From Xanthomonas fragariae (GTDB lineage Bacteria; Pseudomonadota; Gammaproteobacteria; Xanthomonadales; Xanthomonadaceae), in assembly GCF_900183975.1 (NCBI RefSeq), contig NZ_LT853882.1, positions 620,001-684,000 on the forward strand: a stretch of 64,000 nt of DNA. Direction: 5' to 3'. The position numbers were made by a program, and so were the translations under genes. The notes below the pieces were generated by a model that ran no database searches, was not told the origin of the DNA, and was given only the letters and a program-made list of their open reading frames with translations. Positions 20,401-29,730 of this stretch are shown here, in pieces (position 1 is the first letter of the stretch; every line of letters starts with the position of its first letter).

Positions 20401-20805
20401 GCGTGCCTGGAAGGCGATGCTGGCTTTGCCCAGATCGTGAAACAAGGCGGCAAGCTGGGCGAGCAGGCGGATGTCTTCGGCGCGATGCCAGTCGTTTTCG
20501 TCGTCGCGGCGCAGGATGTTGCGCGTGCTGGTATTGGTCGGCACTGCGCCTTCGGCATTGAAGCGACGCGCATCGCCGACGATCCACAGCAGCTCGGAAT
20601 GATCGCGGCCGCGAATCCAGTGGCAGGCGATGGCGCTGTTCTTGCGCGCGGTTTTGCGCAGCAGTTTGCGCAGCGTCGTCAGGCCGGCCTCGGTGATGGG
20701 CGATTGCCAGGTGCGATCGCCACGCCGCTCGGCGAATTGGTCGAGGATGCGGCGGGTTTCGGTCAATGCGCGCTTGTCGCACTGCGAGATCAGCAGGATG
20801 TTCAC
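17440..20805 (-). CDS. cas2-3: Type I-F fused Cas2-Cas3 nuclease-helicase
   Basis: From a GTG at 20805 the protein is 1121 residues. Residues 1-95 are a Cas2-like domain (VNILLISQCDKRALTETRR at the start) that pairs with Cas1 for spacer capture. Then comes the HD nuclease domain with FHDLGKAS (H123, D124), followed by a superfamily 2 helicase with Walker A STGCGKTLAN and the acidic box LILDELDDYD. The GTG overlaps the cas1 stop as GTGA, which decides the start; the frame runs on upstream as a meaningless antisense of cas1. It unwinds and degrades target DNA after recruitment by the Csy complex. Confidence 0.96.
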   Translation of the reverse strand: MNILLISQCDKRALTETRRILDQFAERRGDRTWQSPITEAGLTTLRKLLRKTARKNSAIACHWIRGRDHSELLWIVGDARRFNAEGAVPTNTSTRNILRRDDENDWHRAEDIRLLAQLAALFHDLGKASIAFQARLRGNLRERNLYRHEWVSLRLFQAFVGSDDDAGWLQRLADPHAFVEADWLANGRYQRDGIDATSRYPFRELPPLAAAVAWLVLTHHRLPVVPVRQDNGRQDWLGKRALNFNPAWLETPLSLVAHDWNEIAQPAEPDSVLSYWTPAGSLPVTEPKWRAQAARLAKRLLALRLRRDQSWLDNLYVLHLARLTLMLADHHYSALPKSSPLRVHGDGKTQLYANTDREGLKQPLDEHLLGVARDAGLIAHALPGFERHLPRLANHRGLRKRSADPRFAWQDKAFDAATAMREAAREHGAFIVNMASTGCGKTLANARILYALADPQQGLRATYALGLRTLTLQTGRSFRTDLHLGEDELAIRVGGSASRALFEFYAQQAEAHGSASVQDLLDEDSHVLYEGVTADHPLLSRALHDPDIGKLLSAPVLVCTVDHMVPATESLRAGRQIAPMLRLMSADLILDELDDYDLNDLPALTRLVQWAGMLGTRVLLSSATLPPSLVAGMYLAYCAGRQRYRHNRGQDGGQAGAAIDVPCLWSDEFGVQSATCVGGTGFLDQHMQFVEKRIATLAKAPALRRGELLPLDLPRNLPDAQLHEQFAPYVRDACLRLHHAHAEPDPVSGKRISFGLVRMANIEPLFDVAQALHAAGAPEGTQIHLCVYHARFPLVQRSAIEHQLDQAFNRRGDGNGVYRLPGIRALIDAHPAREQLFVVLASPVCEVGRDWDADWAVAEPSSMRSLIQLAGRVQRHRGKAGATPNVLIFDTNVRHFRKGGQGGPTYIRPGFEKEGSGKEAGKFRLKTPWLRELLREDDYRTLSAVPRIRPRPDNAQWEPSERLVDLEQKRIAASMLTQANATSLERDHAFAARKHPHASLTGLLPQQQPFRDDNQPRVTLVFLPDDNEVPRLHRVERSPDRHAADLYVRIEQSQRHDLALASAPGIGPWGRFELMNLLIEQADSLDLSLEECARKFTTVDVPASETGWRYHPWLGFAKFKG

Positions 20806-21791
20806 GGCGCCGGATCCGCCTGCCCGGCCGCCGCTGTCTGCAGTGCCACTGCCTTGAGCGTGTCCAGCATGAAATCCAGCGCCTCGCTGCGGGTGAGCGC
20901 TTCGATGCAGTTGCGCCGAAACGCCTGCTCGTCGTCGCCACGCATTGCCGACAGGAACGCTTGCGGCAGGATGCTGGCGTCCTTCACCAGATCGGCGATG
21001 TCGAACACCAGCCCGCCGCGGCGCGTCTTGCCATGCAGCACGGCCAGTCCATGCGGCAGGCCCAGCACCCAACTGGCGGTGGCGCCCAGCCCGTAGGCCA
21101 GATAATTGCCGTGGTCGAGAAAGCGATTGGCCGGGTCGCCGCCCGTGCCGCGCTTGGCGCGAGTGAAATCGCCATAGCCGACGGTGTCGACCGCCAGCTT
21201 GAACAAGGCCTTGGTCAGCCTGGCTTCTTCGGTCAGCAATGACGCATTGTCCTGCGCCTGTTCGATGTTGCGGCGTGTCTTGCCCAGAAGGGCTTCCAGC
21301 CTGGCTGCATCCGGCGCAAAGCCGGCGTCCTTGAGTGCGCGCTGCTGCCACTGTTCGCCGATGCGTACCGCGCGGGCCTGCTGGAATGCCTTGGCCGCCA
21401 TCAGGCGCAAGTCGTCGTCGAACCAGAACGACACCCAGGCCTGCAGATATTCGGTCGGGCGATACTCGCTCTGCGGCGAGAACCAGGCCACTTCCACGTC
21501 TATCTCGTTGGCCGAGAACAACGGTGTACCGCCACCGCCGCAAAACCCGACCAGCACCCCAGCTTTGGCCAGCTCGCGCATCGCGGCCTGGGTGATGGAC
21601 GTGCCGGTGCCGAGCAATACCGTGGTGGTATTGGCGATGGGGATATTCCAATACAGCGAGCGTTTGCCTGCGTCGGTGACGTACTCCACGCGACCACCGT
21701 TGACCAGCACGCGGCAATGCTGCAGGTAATAGATGTTCGCCCGCTTGGAATGCAGGATGGTCTTGAGATCTGAAGCCGATAGCTCGTCCAT
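20802..21791 (-). CDS. cas1: CRISPR integrase Cas1 (type I-F)
   Basis: The product is 329 residues from the ATG at 21791, with AGGAA about 9 bp upstream. The start MDELSASDLKTILHSKRANI is characteristic of Cas1f, and the upstream ATG at 21848 adds 19 unrelated residues that run into a dispersed repeat. Cas1 integrates new spacers at the leader end, working with the Cas2 domain of Cas2-3. The metal-binding region includes the histidine and acidic residues in LAVLHGKTRRGGLVFDIADL. It is the first gene of the cas operon, which reads cas1, cas2-3, csy1, csy2, csy3, csy4. Its promoter must lie in the 21792-21971 gap, which a repeat partly occupies. Confidence 0.96.
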   Translation of the reverse strand: MDELSASDLKTILHSKRANIYYLQHCRVLVNGGRVEYVTDAGKRSLYWNIPIANTTTVLLGTGTSITQAAMRELAKAGVLVGFCGGGGTPLFSANEIDVEVAWFSPQSEYRPTEYLQAWVSFWFDDDLRLMAAKAFQQARAVRIGEQWQQRALKDAGFAPDAARLEALLGKTRRNIEQAQDNASLLTEEARLTKALFKLAVDTVGYGDFTRAKRGTGGDPANRFLDHGNYLAYGLGATASWVLGLPHGLAVLHGKTRRGGLVFDIADLVKDASILPQAFLSAMRGDDEQAFRRNCIEALTRSEALDFMLDTLKAVALQTAAAGQADPAP

Positions 21792-21826
21792 TTGCTCGGT
21801 TTCCTGGCTGGGGCAGCAATTAGAAT

Positions 21827-21961
21827 GGCCAACAAAATTACTGCGCAATCGCCAAGCGGCCGCGCCCGGTGCCCGGAATCCTCATGTACCACTTGTACAA
21901 GTTAAGGTTCCTCCGCGCCGTCCGCACCCGTCTGGCGACTGCCCGCTACGTGTCGTTAGCC
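21827..21961. repeat. MITE-like dispersed repeat, copy A (135 bp)
   Basis: The ends are imperfect inverted repeats of about 28 bp: GGCCAACAAAATTACTGCGC on the left and, on the other strand, GGCTAACGACACGTAGCGGG on the right. The core shares CATGTACCAC, CCGCGCCGTCCGC and CTGGCGACTGC with the copies at 36574-36672 and 45748-45889. It has no coding capacity. It occupies the space between mccA and cas1. Confidence 0.7.
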
Positions 21962-21971
21962 AATCTAATCG

Positions 21972-23996
21972 CTAAGCGGACGTGGACACAAATTCCACCA
22001 GCGCGACGCCGTCAGATACCAGATCGCCTTCCGCAGCCAGATACGCTTTTACGATGCCGTCGCTGGGTGCGTGCAGGGTGTGCTCCATCTTCATCGCTTC
22101 GAGCACCACCAAGGCTTGCCCGCGGGTGACAGGCTGACCCACCGCTGCAACCAGCGATACGATGCGGCCGGGCGTTGGTGCGGTCAGCCCGCCGGCGTCG
22201 TGCGCCGGCTGATCCGCCTCGACCAGCGCGTCGTGGTGACGGAACACCACCCGCTGCGTGGCACCGATCAGGGTCAGCATGTTGCCGTCACGCAACGTCT
22301 GCATGCGCCATTGCCGACCATCCATTTCCACGCGCACTGCGTTGTCCTGCGCGTGGTAGCGCAATGTGTGGGTGTTGCCTGCAGACGTTACTTGCCAGCC
22401 ATCGACAAGCCGACGTACCCCGAACTGGCGGCGCTCACCGCCTGCCTCCAGCATCACGGCCTGCGCCGCATGCGCGCCGATGCGCCAGCCATCGCTGTGC
22501 TGCCACGGCGAAAATGGGTCGGCTGGATCTGCCGCGGCCTTCGGCAACGACTCGGCAATCAACACTGCCGCCAAGCACCAGGCGCTGCCCGGCCTGACCG
22601 CATCCGGAAACAACGCTGCATGCTCGCGCTCGATCAATGCGGTGTCCAGATTGGCGGAGGCAAACGATTCGGTGCCGATCAGGCGTGCGAGAAACACGCT
22701 GTTGGTGGTGACGCCCACCGCATGGAACTGCGCCAACGCCTCGCGCATGCGCGCCAGCGCGGCGGGGCGATCGACATCCCACACGATCAGCTTGGCAATC
22801 ATCGGGTCGTAGTACGGGCTGATGGTGTCGCCTTGCTCCACGCCGGCATCGACGCGTACGTGGGCACTGGCGGCAGGTAACTGCAGCTGGCGCAGCGTGC
22901 CGGTCGAAGGCAAAAAGCCGCGCTCGGCATCTTCGGCATACAGGCGCGCTTCCAGCGCATGCCCGTGAATGCTGAGCGCGTGCTGACGACGCGGCAATGG
23001 CTCGCCTGCTGCAACGCGCAGTTGCCATTCGACCAGATCGGTACCGGTGATCAATTCGGTCACCGGGTGCTCGACCTGCAGCCGGGTGTTCATTTCCATG
23101 AAATAAAAATCACCGTCCGGTCCGGCAATGAATTCCACTGTGCCCGCACCGACGTAGCCCACTGCGCGCGCCGCATCCACGGCGGCCTTGCCCATTGCCG
23201 CGCGGCGTTGTTCGGTCATGCCGGGAGCCGGCGCTTCTTCCAACACTTTTTGATGCCGACGCTGCACCGAGCAATCGCGCTCGAACAGGTACACCACGTC
23301 CCCGTGCGTATCGCCAAATACCTGAATCTCGATATGGCGCGGGCGCTCGACGTATTTCTCCACCAACACTTGCGCATCGCCGAACGCCGATTGCGCCTCA
23401 CGCTGGCAGCTGGCCAACGCCTCTTCGAATGCGTCGCTGGCGTCCACCCGACGTATGCCCTTGCCGCCACCGCCAGCAATGGCCTTGATCAAGACCGGGT
23501 AACCGATCGCATCGGCCTGCGCACGCAGGAAGGTCGGGGCCTGCTCGTCGCCGTGGTAGCCCGGGGTCAGCGGCACGCCGGCACGTTGCATCAACGCCTT
23601 GGCTGCACTTTTGTCGCCCATCGCGCGGATTGCGGCTGCCGGCGGACCGATAAACACGATGCCGGCCTGCGCACATGCGTCGGCGAACGCTGCGTTTTCA
23701 GAGAGAAATCCATAACCGGGATGGATCGCCTGCGCGCCGCTTGCGCGTGCCGCATCCACAATCGCAGCGCCGCGCAGATAGCTTTGCTGCGCCGGTGCCG
23801 CACCGATATGAATCGCCTCGTCGGCCAGCCGCACATGTCGTGCATCGCGGTCTGCATCCGAGTACACCGCTACAGTGGCGATGCCGAGCTTGCGACAGGT
23901 CGCGACGACGCGGCACGCGATCTCGCCGCGATTGGCGATCAGGATTTTGTCGAAGTACGGCTGCGTTGCTGCGGCGATGGGGTCGCGCTGGGTCAT
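21972..23996 (-). CDS. liuD: Methylcrotonoyl-CoA carboxylase, biotin-containing alpha subunit
   Basis: The product is 674 residues, full length. This subunit carboxylates its biotin with bicarbonate and ATP, and the beta subunit transfers the carboxyl group to 3-methylcrotonyl-CoA in leucine catabolism. It opens with the biotin-carboxylase fold (KILIANRGEIACRVV), has the glycine-rich ATP loop AIAGGGGKGIRRV and the catalytic region FIAGPDGDFYFMEMNTRLQV, and ends with a biotinyl domain whose EAMKMEH carries the modified lysine. It is on the same strand as and downstream of the carboxyltransferase and dehydrogenase genes. The 243-bp gap before it is unusual for this operon. Confidence 0.94.
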   Translation of the reverse strand: MTQRDPIAAATQPYFDKILIANRGEIACRVVATCRKLGIATVAVYSDADRDARHVRLADEAIHIGAAPAQQSYLRGAAIVDAARASGAQAIHPGYGFLSENAAFADACAQAGIVFIGPPAAAIRAMGDKSAAKALMQRAGVPLTPGYHGDEQAPTFLRAQADAIGYPVLIKAIAGGGGKGIRRVDASDAFEEALASCQREAQSAFGDAQVLVEKYVERPRHIEIQVFGDTHGDVVYLFERDCSVQRRHQKVLEEAPAPGMTEQRRAAMGKAAVDAARAVGYVGAGTVEFIAGPDGDFYFMEMNTRLQVEHPVTELITGTDLVEWQLRVAAGEPLPRRQHALSIHGHALEARLYAEDAERGFLPSTGTLRQLQLPAASAHVRVDAGVEQGDTISPYYDPMIAKLIVWDVDRPAALARMREALAQFHAVGVTTNSVFLARLIGTESFASANLDTALIEREHAALFPDAVRPGSAWCLAAVLIAESLPKAAADPADPFSPWQHSDGWRIGAHAAQAVMLEAGGERRQFGVRRLVDGWQVTSAGNTHTLRYHAQDNAVRVEMDGRQWRMQTLRDGNMLTLIGATQRVVFRHHDALVEADQPAHDAGGLTAPTPGRIVSLVAAVGQPVTRGQALVVLEAMKMEHTLHAPSDGIVKAYLAAEGDLVSDGVALVEFVSTSA

Positions 23997-24239
23997 CGGA
24001 TAAGTCTCTGCACGTCGCTGGGGCGGCGGGTGGCGCTACGAAGAAGAAACGGTTGCGCGTAATGCATGAAAGCTTTGACTGCGATGGAAGTTTGTCTCTG
24101 CTGTGCAACAACGCCGCCAGCTGTCTGGAGATCAAACAGTGCGGGCACTCAAGTAGCGAACTCCGCGGCGTGCACCCAAAGGCAGATGCATCCGCGATCG
24201 CAGCGCGCAGCAATGCCAATGCACGCGCGCTTCACCACC

Positions 24240-25850
24240 TCACATCCGAAACACGCCGAAGCGTGTCGGCTCGATCGGCGCATTCAGCGCGGCCGACAAC
24301 CCCAGCCCAAGCACGCGACGCGTATCGGCAGGATCGATGATGCCGTCGTCCCATAGCCGTGCGCTGGCGTAATACGGATGGCCTTGCTGCTCGAACTGCG
24401 CACGGATCGGCGCCTTGAACGCCTCTTCTTCTTCGCCCGACCATGCGCCGCCCTTGGTTTCGATGCCGTCGCGGCGCACCGTGGCCAGCACGCTGGCGGC
24501 CTGCTCACCGCCCATCACCCCGATGCGCGCATTCGGCCACATCCACAGGAAATTCGGCGAGTACGCGCGGCCGCACATGCCGTAATTGCCGGCACCGAAC
24601 GAGCCGCCGATCACCACGGTGAACTTCGGCACCTTGGCGCAGGCCACCGCCATCACCAGCTTGGCGCCATCCTTGGCGATGCCAGCGTGTTCGTATTTGC
24701 GCCCGACCATAAAGCCGGTAATGTTCTGCAGAAACACCAGCGGAATGCCCCGCTGTGTGCACAGTTCGATGAAGTGCGCGCCCTTGAGCGCGGACTCGGA
24801 AAACAGAATGCCGTTGTTGGCGATGATGCCGACCGGGTAGCCATGCAGATGCGCAAAGCCTGTCACCAACGTACTGCCGTAGCGTGGTTTGAATTCGTCC
24901 AGCCGCGAGTCGTCGACGATACGCGCGATCACCTCGCGTACATCGAACGGTTTGCGCGTATTGGCAGGAATCACGCCATACAGTTCGTCGGCACCATAGC
25001 GCGGCGGCAACGGTTTCTGCAGTGCCAGCGATGCGGCCGGTTTGCGCCAGTTGAGCTGCGCAATGATGGCGCGCACACGTGCCAATGCCTGCAGATCGTT
25101 GTCGGCAAAGTGATCGGCCACGCCGGAGATACGCGTGTGTACATCGGCGCCGCCCAGTTCTTCGGTACTGACTTCTTCGCCGGTGGCGGCCTTGACCAAT
25201 GGCGGGCCGCCGAGAAAAATCGTGCCTTGCTCGCGCACGATCACCGTTTCATCGCTCATTGCGGGCACGTAGGCACCACCGGCGGTGCATGAGCCCATCA
25301 CACAAGCGATTTGCGCAATGCCGCTGGCAGAGAGATTGGCCTGGTTGTAGAAAATGCGCCCGAAGTGATCGCGATCCGGAAATACTTCATCTTGCAGCGG
25401 CAAGAACGCACCGCCGGAATCGACCAGATAAATGCACGGCAGGCGATTCTGTTGCGCGATTTCTTGTGCACGCAGATGTTTCTTCACCGTCATCGGATAG
25501 TAGGTGCCGCCCTTGACAGTAGCATCGTTGGCCACGATCACGCATTCAACGCCGGACACGCGCCCGATGCCCGCCACCACGCCCGCGCACGGCACCTGAT
25601 CGGCGTACATGCCATGCGCGGCGAGTGGCGCGATCTCCAGCAACGCGCTGCCCGGATCCAGCAATGCGTCGATGCGCTCGCGCACCAGCAACTTGCCGCG
25701 CGCGGTGTGCTTTGCACGTGCGGCATCGCTACCGCCCAGCGCGATCTGCGCCAGCGTGCGGCGCAGATCGTCGATCACCGCGCGCATCGCAGCGAGGTTG
25801 TGTTGAAAACTCTCGCCGCTGACCTGCAGCTGGCTGTTGATCACGCTCAT
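24240..25850 (-). CDS. liuB: Methylcrotonoyl-CoA carboxylase, carboxyltransferase beta subunit
   Basis: The product is 536 residues, the normal length. It transfers CO2 from carboxybiotin on LiuD to 3-methylcrotonyl-CoA. The carboxyltransferase fold is shown by [19 protein letters not shown], the oxyanion-hole segments [16 protein letters not shown] and [19 protein letters not shown], and the conserved [19 protein letters not shown]. It starts 10 bp after the isovaleryl-CoA dehydrogenase stop, so the two are cotranscribed. The liuC (methylglutaconyl-CoA hydratase) and liuE (HMG-CoA lyase) genes often found in this operon are not seen nearby. Confidence 0.94.
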   Translation of the reverse strand: MSVINSQLQVSGESFQHNLAAMRAVIDDLRRTLAQIALGGSDAARAKHTARGKLLVRERIDALLDPGSALLEIAPLAAHGMYADQVPCAGVVAGIGRVSGVECVIVANDATVKGGTYYPMTVKKHLRAQEIAQQNRLPCIYLVDSGGAFLPLQDEVFPDRDHFGRIFYNQANLSASGIAQIACVMGSCTAGGAYVPAMSDETVIVREQGTIFLGGPPLVKAATGEEVSTEELGGADVHTRISGVADHFADNDLQALARVRAIIAQLNWRKPAASLALQKPLPPRYGADELYGVIPANTRKPFDVREVIARIVDDSRLDEFKPRYGSTLVTGFAHLHGYPVGIIANNGILFSESALKGAHFIELCTQRGIPLVFLQNITGFMVGRKYEHAGIAKDGAKLVMAVACAKVPKFTVVIGGSFGAGNYGMCGRAYSPNFLWMWPNARIGVMGGEQAASVLATVRRDGIETKGGAWSGEEEEAFKAPIRAQFEQQGHPYYASARLWDDGIIDPADTRRVLGLGLSAALNAPIEPTRFGVFRM

Positions 25851-25860
25851 GATGGCTCCG

Positions 25861-27024
25861 TCAGGCGGTGCGATCGAACAACTCGCGGCCGATCAACATA
25901 CGTCGGATCTCCGAGGTGCCCGCACCAATCTCATACAGCTTGGCATCGCGCCACAAGCGCCCGGTGGGGTAGTCGTTGATGTAGCCGTTGCCACCCAGCA
26001 CCTGGATCGCCTGGCCGGTGAGCCAGGTGGCTTTTTCGGCCGCATACAAAATGGCACCGGCCGCATCCTGGCGCGTGGTGCGCCCCGCATCGCAGGCGCG
26101 CGCCACAGCGTAGACATACGCGCGGCAAGCGTTGAGCCCCACGTACATGTCGGCCAGCTTGGCCTGCATCAACTGGAAGGTGCCGATCGGCTCGCCGAAC
26201 TGCCTGCGTTCGTGCACGTACGGCAGCACCACATCCATGGCGGCGGCCATCAACCCGAGCGGGCCGCCAGCCAACACCGCGCGTTCGAAATCCAGGCCGG
26301 ACATCAACACTCGCACGCCACCGTTGAGCGTGCCGAGCACGTTTTCGGCAGGCACTTCGCACTCGTTGAACACCAGCTCGCAGGTATTGGAGCCGCGCAT
26401 GCCCAGCTTGTCGAGTTTCTGTGCGGTGGAAAACCCCGGCATGCCCTTTTCGACGATGAATGCGGTGATGCCGCGTGCACCCGCATCCGGATCGGTCTTG
26501 GCGTACACCACCAACACATGGGCATCGGGGCCGTTGGTGATCCACATCTTGCTGCCATTGAGCACGTAGCAGTCGCCGCGCGCATCGGCACGCAGCTTCA
26601 TCGACACCACATCCGAGCCGGAGCCGGCCTCGCTCATCGCCAGCGCGCCGACATACTCGCCAGTGCACAATTTCTGCAGATAGCGCTGTTTCTGTTCGGG
26701 CGTGGCGTTTTTGCGCAGCTGGTTGAGACACAAATTCGAATGCGCGCCGTACGACAAGCCGATCGCGCCACCGGCCCGCGAGATTTCTTCCATCGCCACC
26801 ACATGGGCCAGGTAGCCCATGCCACTGCCGCCGTAGTCTTCCTCCACGGTCAGGCCGAGTAGGCCCTGCGCGCCGAACAGACGCCACAGCTGCGCGGGAA
26901 AGACATTGTCGTGATCGGCCGCGGCGGCGAGCGGGGCGACATGGTGGCTGGCGAAGGCCGCGACGCTTTCGCGCAGCAGATCGATCTCTTCGCCAAGCTC
27001 GAAGTTCAAGGACGGCACATGCAT
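25861..27024 (-). CDS. liuA: Isovaleryl-CoA dehydrogenase
   Basis: The product is 387 residues from the ATG at 27024, which has GGAG 7-8 bp upstream; an ATG five codons earlier gives an untypical start. This FAD enzyme oxidises isovaleryl-CoA to 3-methylcrotonyl-CoA. Acyl-CoA dehydrogenase signatures are present: the FAD-binding [16 protein letters not shown], and [13 protein letters not shown]. The segment [18 protein letters not shown], with the catalytic glutamate, is characteristic of the isovaleryl-specific subfamily. The C-terminal [20 protein letters not shown] fits too. It is first in the operon and divergent from a TetR gene. Confidence 0.94.
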   Translation of the reverse strand: MHVPSLNFELGEEIDLLRESVAAFASHHVAPLAAAADHDNVFPAQLWRLFGAQGLLGLTVEEDYGGSGMGYLAHVVAMEEISRAGGAIGLSYGAHSNLCLNQLRKNATPEQKQRYLQKLCTGEYVGALAMSEAGSGSDVVSMKLRADARGDCYVLNGSKMWITNGPDAHVLVVYAKTDPDAGARGITAFIVEKGMPGFSTAQKLDKLGMRGSNTCELVFNECEVPAENVLGTLNGGVRVLMSGLDFERAVLAGGPLGLMAAAMDVVLPYVHERRQFGEPIGTFQLMQAKLADMYVGLNACRAYVYAVARACDAGRTTRQDAAGAILYAAEKATWLTGQAIQVLGGNGYINDYPTGRLWRDAKLYEIGAGTSEIRRMLIGRELFDRTA

Positions 27025-27152
27025 GGAGCGACTCCACAATGATCTGGACGTGCCCGGTGGGAGCGGGCAGGCTGCGCGGCGTTTGTGAGCAGCCTAGCGG
27101 TACGCAACAAAAAAGTGAACTAAAATTCAGCTATTGAACCCAGAATCTCACC
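27025..27152. promoter_or_regulatory. Divergent promoter region between liuA and the TetR gene
   Basis: This 128-bp gap holds both start regions. The AT-rich part (27095-27135) contains GTGAACTAAAATTCAG and a nearby GAACC, a weakly symmetric arrangement around the TetR-side promoter that could be an operator. This is a suggestion from symmetry only. Confidence 0.35.
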
Positions 27153-27773
27153 ATGGCTTATCGACGCTCCGCCCTGATGGAAGAACGCCTGGCCGGCAAC
27201 CGCGAACGCATACTGCACGCGGCCCGGGCCTTGATCGCTGAAGGCGGCTACCGCAATGCGCCGGTCACCGCAGTCGCCGCCGCCGCAGGTGTTTCGACCG
27301 GGCAGATTTACCGACATTTTCCGTCCAAAGCTGAGTTGTTTGTAGAAGTTCTCAACGCCGCCGTACAGCGCGAAATGACCATCCTGCGCGCCATTATCAC
27401 CACGCAGGCCAGCGCCGCCGAGCGCCTGCGCAATGCGATCACTACCTTCGTGCGGCGTGCCTTGGCGGGCCCGGCGCTGGCCTACGCCTTCATCGCCGAA
27501 CCGGTGGAGGGCGAGGTAGATGCCGAGCGCATCCGCGGCCGGCGTTTGTTTGGCGAGGTGTTTCGCCAGCTGCTTGCCGAAGGTATTGCAGCTGGCGAAT
27601 TCCCCGAGCAGTCGTTGGATGCGGCTGCGGCCTGCATCGTCGGCGCCTTTACCGAGGCCCTGGTGGGGCCGGTTGCGCCCAGCCGTGGCGATTCGCAGCA
27701 AGGCGAACAGCTGGTCGAAGCGATCTGTGGCTTTTGTTTGCGTGCGGTCGGCGCGCGACAGGCTGCGCGCTGA
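27153..27773 (+). CDS. TetR-family transcriptional regulator, probable liu-operon regulator
   Basis: The product is 206 residues. The N-terminal helix-turn-helix (residues 18-62) contains ILHAARALIAEGGYRNAPVT and GVSTGQIYRHFPSKAELF, standard for TetR. The C-terminal ligand domain is variable. Its divergent position next to liuA suggests that it represses leucine/isovalerate catabolism in response to a pathway acyl-CoA. TetR regulators called LiuQ play this role in some proteobacteria, but I cannot show orthology from sequence alone. Confidence 0.85.
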   Translation: MAYRRSALMEERLAGNRERILHAARALIAEGGYRNAPVTAVAAAAGVSTGQIYRHFPSKAELFVEVLNAAVQREMTILRAIITTQASAAERLRNAITTFVRRALAGPALAYAFIAEPVEGEVDAERIRGRRLFGEVFRQLLAEGIAAGEFPEQSLDAAAACIVGAFTEALVGPVAPSRGDSQQGEQLVEAICGFCLRAVGARQAAR

Positions 27774-27882
27774 CCTCGCACTGACCTCACGACCCGCTTT
27801 GCTGCTCCGATGCACCTGACTGTGCATTCCCTTGCCGGAGTCGTGCGATGGCCGCCGTCCTCACTTCCCTGGCCCTGACCGA

Positions 27883-28161
27883 TCAGTCCACCAGCAAGTG
27901 CGCCACTGCGGCCAGCACCGGCGCCGCCACAGCCGTCGGTAGGATCAGGCCACGCCGCTACGGCAGCGACAACAGCGCTGCCGCGCCGGTCAACGTGCCC
28001 AGCCACACTGCCTAACCGATTCCCCAGCCCTGCGCACGCAGCTGCCGCGAGCGCGTAGCGCCCAGCATGCGGGCATGCACCTGTCGTTGATGCTTGTCCA
28101 TCGCCAGGCAAAAGGCTGCCAATCCAGACAAATTCGGCGCCAGCAACAGCAGTACGCTCAT
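27883..28161 (-). pseudogene. DUF3325-like small membrane protein with two internal stops
   Basis: From the ATG at 28161 the frame reads MSVLLLLAPNLSGLAAFCLA, then DKHQRQVH, an in-frame TAG after GWGIG, AVWLGTLTGAAALLSLP, a second TAG, and a final hydrophobic segment LPTAVAAPVLAAVAHLLV ending at TGA. The whole span of 93 codons fits a DUF3325 iron-uptake-associated membrane protein. Both internal stops are TAG. The gene lies downstream of a decayed PepSY-type gene, the usual neighbour in siderophore-uptake clusters of this group. Confidence 0.6.
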
Positions 28162-28940
28162 GCACTTTCCTGCATCGGTACGCTGCCCTGCACGGGCACG
28201 GCGGCAGCGGCACACACACGTCGCGCACACGCGGGCTGCGGTGCACTTCTCAATGCTGCAAGCGCCAATATCCAGACACACGCCCAGTTCCGGACACACC
28301 AGATCGACACCGGCCAGCGTCCATTGCCCGGCCGGCAACCTCACGCCCAGATACAGCTGCCAGCTCCCCATTGCGCGACGCGGCCAAACGAACGCGGCCA
28401 ATAACGCTGTGGCCCAGGCGACAAAGAACAGGTTCGCTTCCATTGCAGCCCGCGCCTCCAACGTCACCGGCAACAACCGGTTTGCCGAGAAGAAACTGGT
28501 GAAGGCGATCGGCAAGCCGGCGACAGCGCCGATGTTGAGCGCATCCATCAGGCGCAGGCCTTTGCCCGGGCGAAAAGTAAAGAAGTCCTTGAAGATTTTC
28601 TTGTGCTTGATCACCCCACTGAATATTGCTGCTCGCAGCGGTGGGCACCAGTTCCAAAGCGAGCTTGGGCGAGGGCGTGGCGCGACCGTCACGTGCGTAA
28701 TAGCTTACCGTCACGAAACCGCCGGCCTCGGCCTTCCACGGCGCGAATACGCTGTAGTCGCTCAACCAGGCATCGTCGTTGCCGGAGAGTGGCGCGGTGA
28801 GGAAGGTCGCTGCCGCGCTGTAGTGCACCGGCCTTGCCGGCAATGCCGAAAACGGTCGGCTTCACCACGCGCTTGATCTCGTCTCCGCCGTGATCGAGGG
28901 TTTCCTGCGCCGGTCCCATAAGAGAGACCAATGCGCTATC
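28162..28940 (-). pseudogene. Degraded PepSY-associated transmembrane protein (iron uptake)
   Basis: Different frames each carry plausible membrane-protein pieces. One holds KHKKIFKDFFTFRPGKGLRL followed by GLPIAFTSFFSANRLLP and EANLFFVAWATALLAAFVWP, which resembles the C-terminal helices of PepSY-associated iron-uptake proteins. Another frame upstream carries WKAEAGGFVTVSYYARDG, and a third carries GDEIKRVVKPTVFGIAGKAG. No frame spans them, so several frameshifts or deletions have occurred. The assignment to PepSY rests on family resemblance by eye. Confidence 0.5.
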
Positions 28941-29211
28941 CAGGCACGCAGAGGCCGAGGAGCCTGTGGTTATCAAACTACGATTAGGGGGGGCTGGCCG
29001 ACAAAGCCGGCAATGCCTACCGGTGTCGCTATGCGGCATCGCGGCAATCTCTCAGCGGGCGCGAGCGTGTGTCTGTACAAGATTTGCAGCCCGCCAAGGC
29101 GCAGTACGCAAAGCTGCGACAGCTGTCATGCGCGCTGGTCAGACTGGTGCGAACTGTGCTCTATACTCCGGCGCTAGCAGAGGTCTTCGACCAACAGCCA
29201 GGGGTGAGCGC

Positions 29212-29730
29212 GTGCGGAATTACGACCTCGAGTTTCTGAAAAAATTCTCGATGGTGATCGGATTATTGATAGTGATCACCCTGGGCCTGATCGCCCTGGC
29301 AGCCTATTTGCAACGCGCTGTCCCCGACGAAGTCTCACCCACCGCCGCCAAACGCGTGCAGCAACGCATCGCTCCTGCAGGTGCGGTGTACGCCGGCACC
29401 ACTGGCGCGTCCGCGCAAGCCGCGGCGCAGGCCGCAGCCTTGGCCAAGACCGCCTCGCAGTCCGCCTACGGTGGCAGCACCGATGGCAAGACTATCTTCG
29501 ACAACCTGTGCACTGCCTGCCACACCAACGGCGTGGGCAAGGCGCCGACGCTGGACCATGCGCACTGGGACGCGCGTATCGCCCAGGGCAAGGACACTTT
29601 GTACAAGCACGCGATCGAAGGCTATAGCGGACCGGACGGCGGCATCATGCCGCCCAAGGGTGGCAATCCGGCGCTGACTGAAGAACAGGTACGTGCCACG
29701 GTCGATTGGATGCTGGCCAATCTGAAATAA
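29212..29730 (+). CDS. Cytochrome c5-family membrane-anchored c-type cytochrome
   Basis: The product is 172 residues from a GTG at 29212, with an AGGGG ribosome-binding site about 8 bp upstream; the longer upstream frame has no family support. An N-terminal helix (residues 14-33, VIGLLIVITLGLIALAAYLQ) anchors it to the membrane with the haem domain in the periplasm. An Ala-rich linker leads to the haem-binding motif CTACH, and the distal methionine is likely the one in GGIMPPKGG. It is a probable electron carrier. It stands alone between decayed genes. Confidence 0.88.
   Translation: MRNYDLEFLKKFSMVIGLLIVITLGLIALAAYLQRAVPDEVSPTAAKRVQQRIAPAGAVYAGTTGASAQAAAQAAALAKTASQSAYGGSTDGKTIFDNLCTACHTNGVGKAPTLDHAHWDARIAQGKDTLYKHAIEGYSGPDGGIMPPKGGNPALTEEQVRATVDWMLANLK

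Noticed and set aside
17440-21819. A 1459-residue minus-strand ORF
   Set aside because: Its first 338 residues are antisense or off-frame sequence of cas1. The cas2-3 gene starts at the GTG at 20805.
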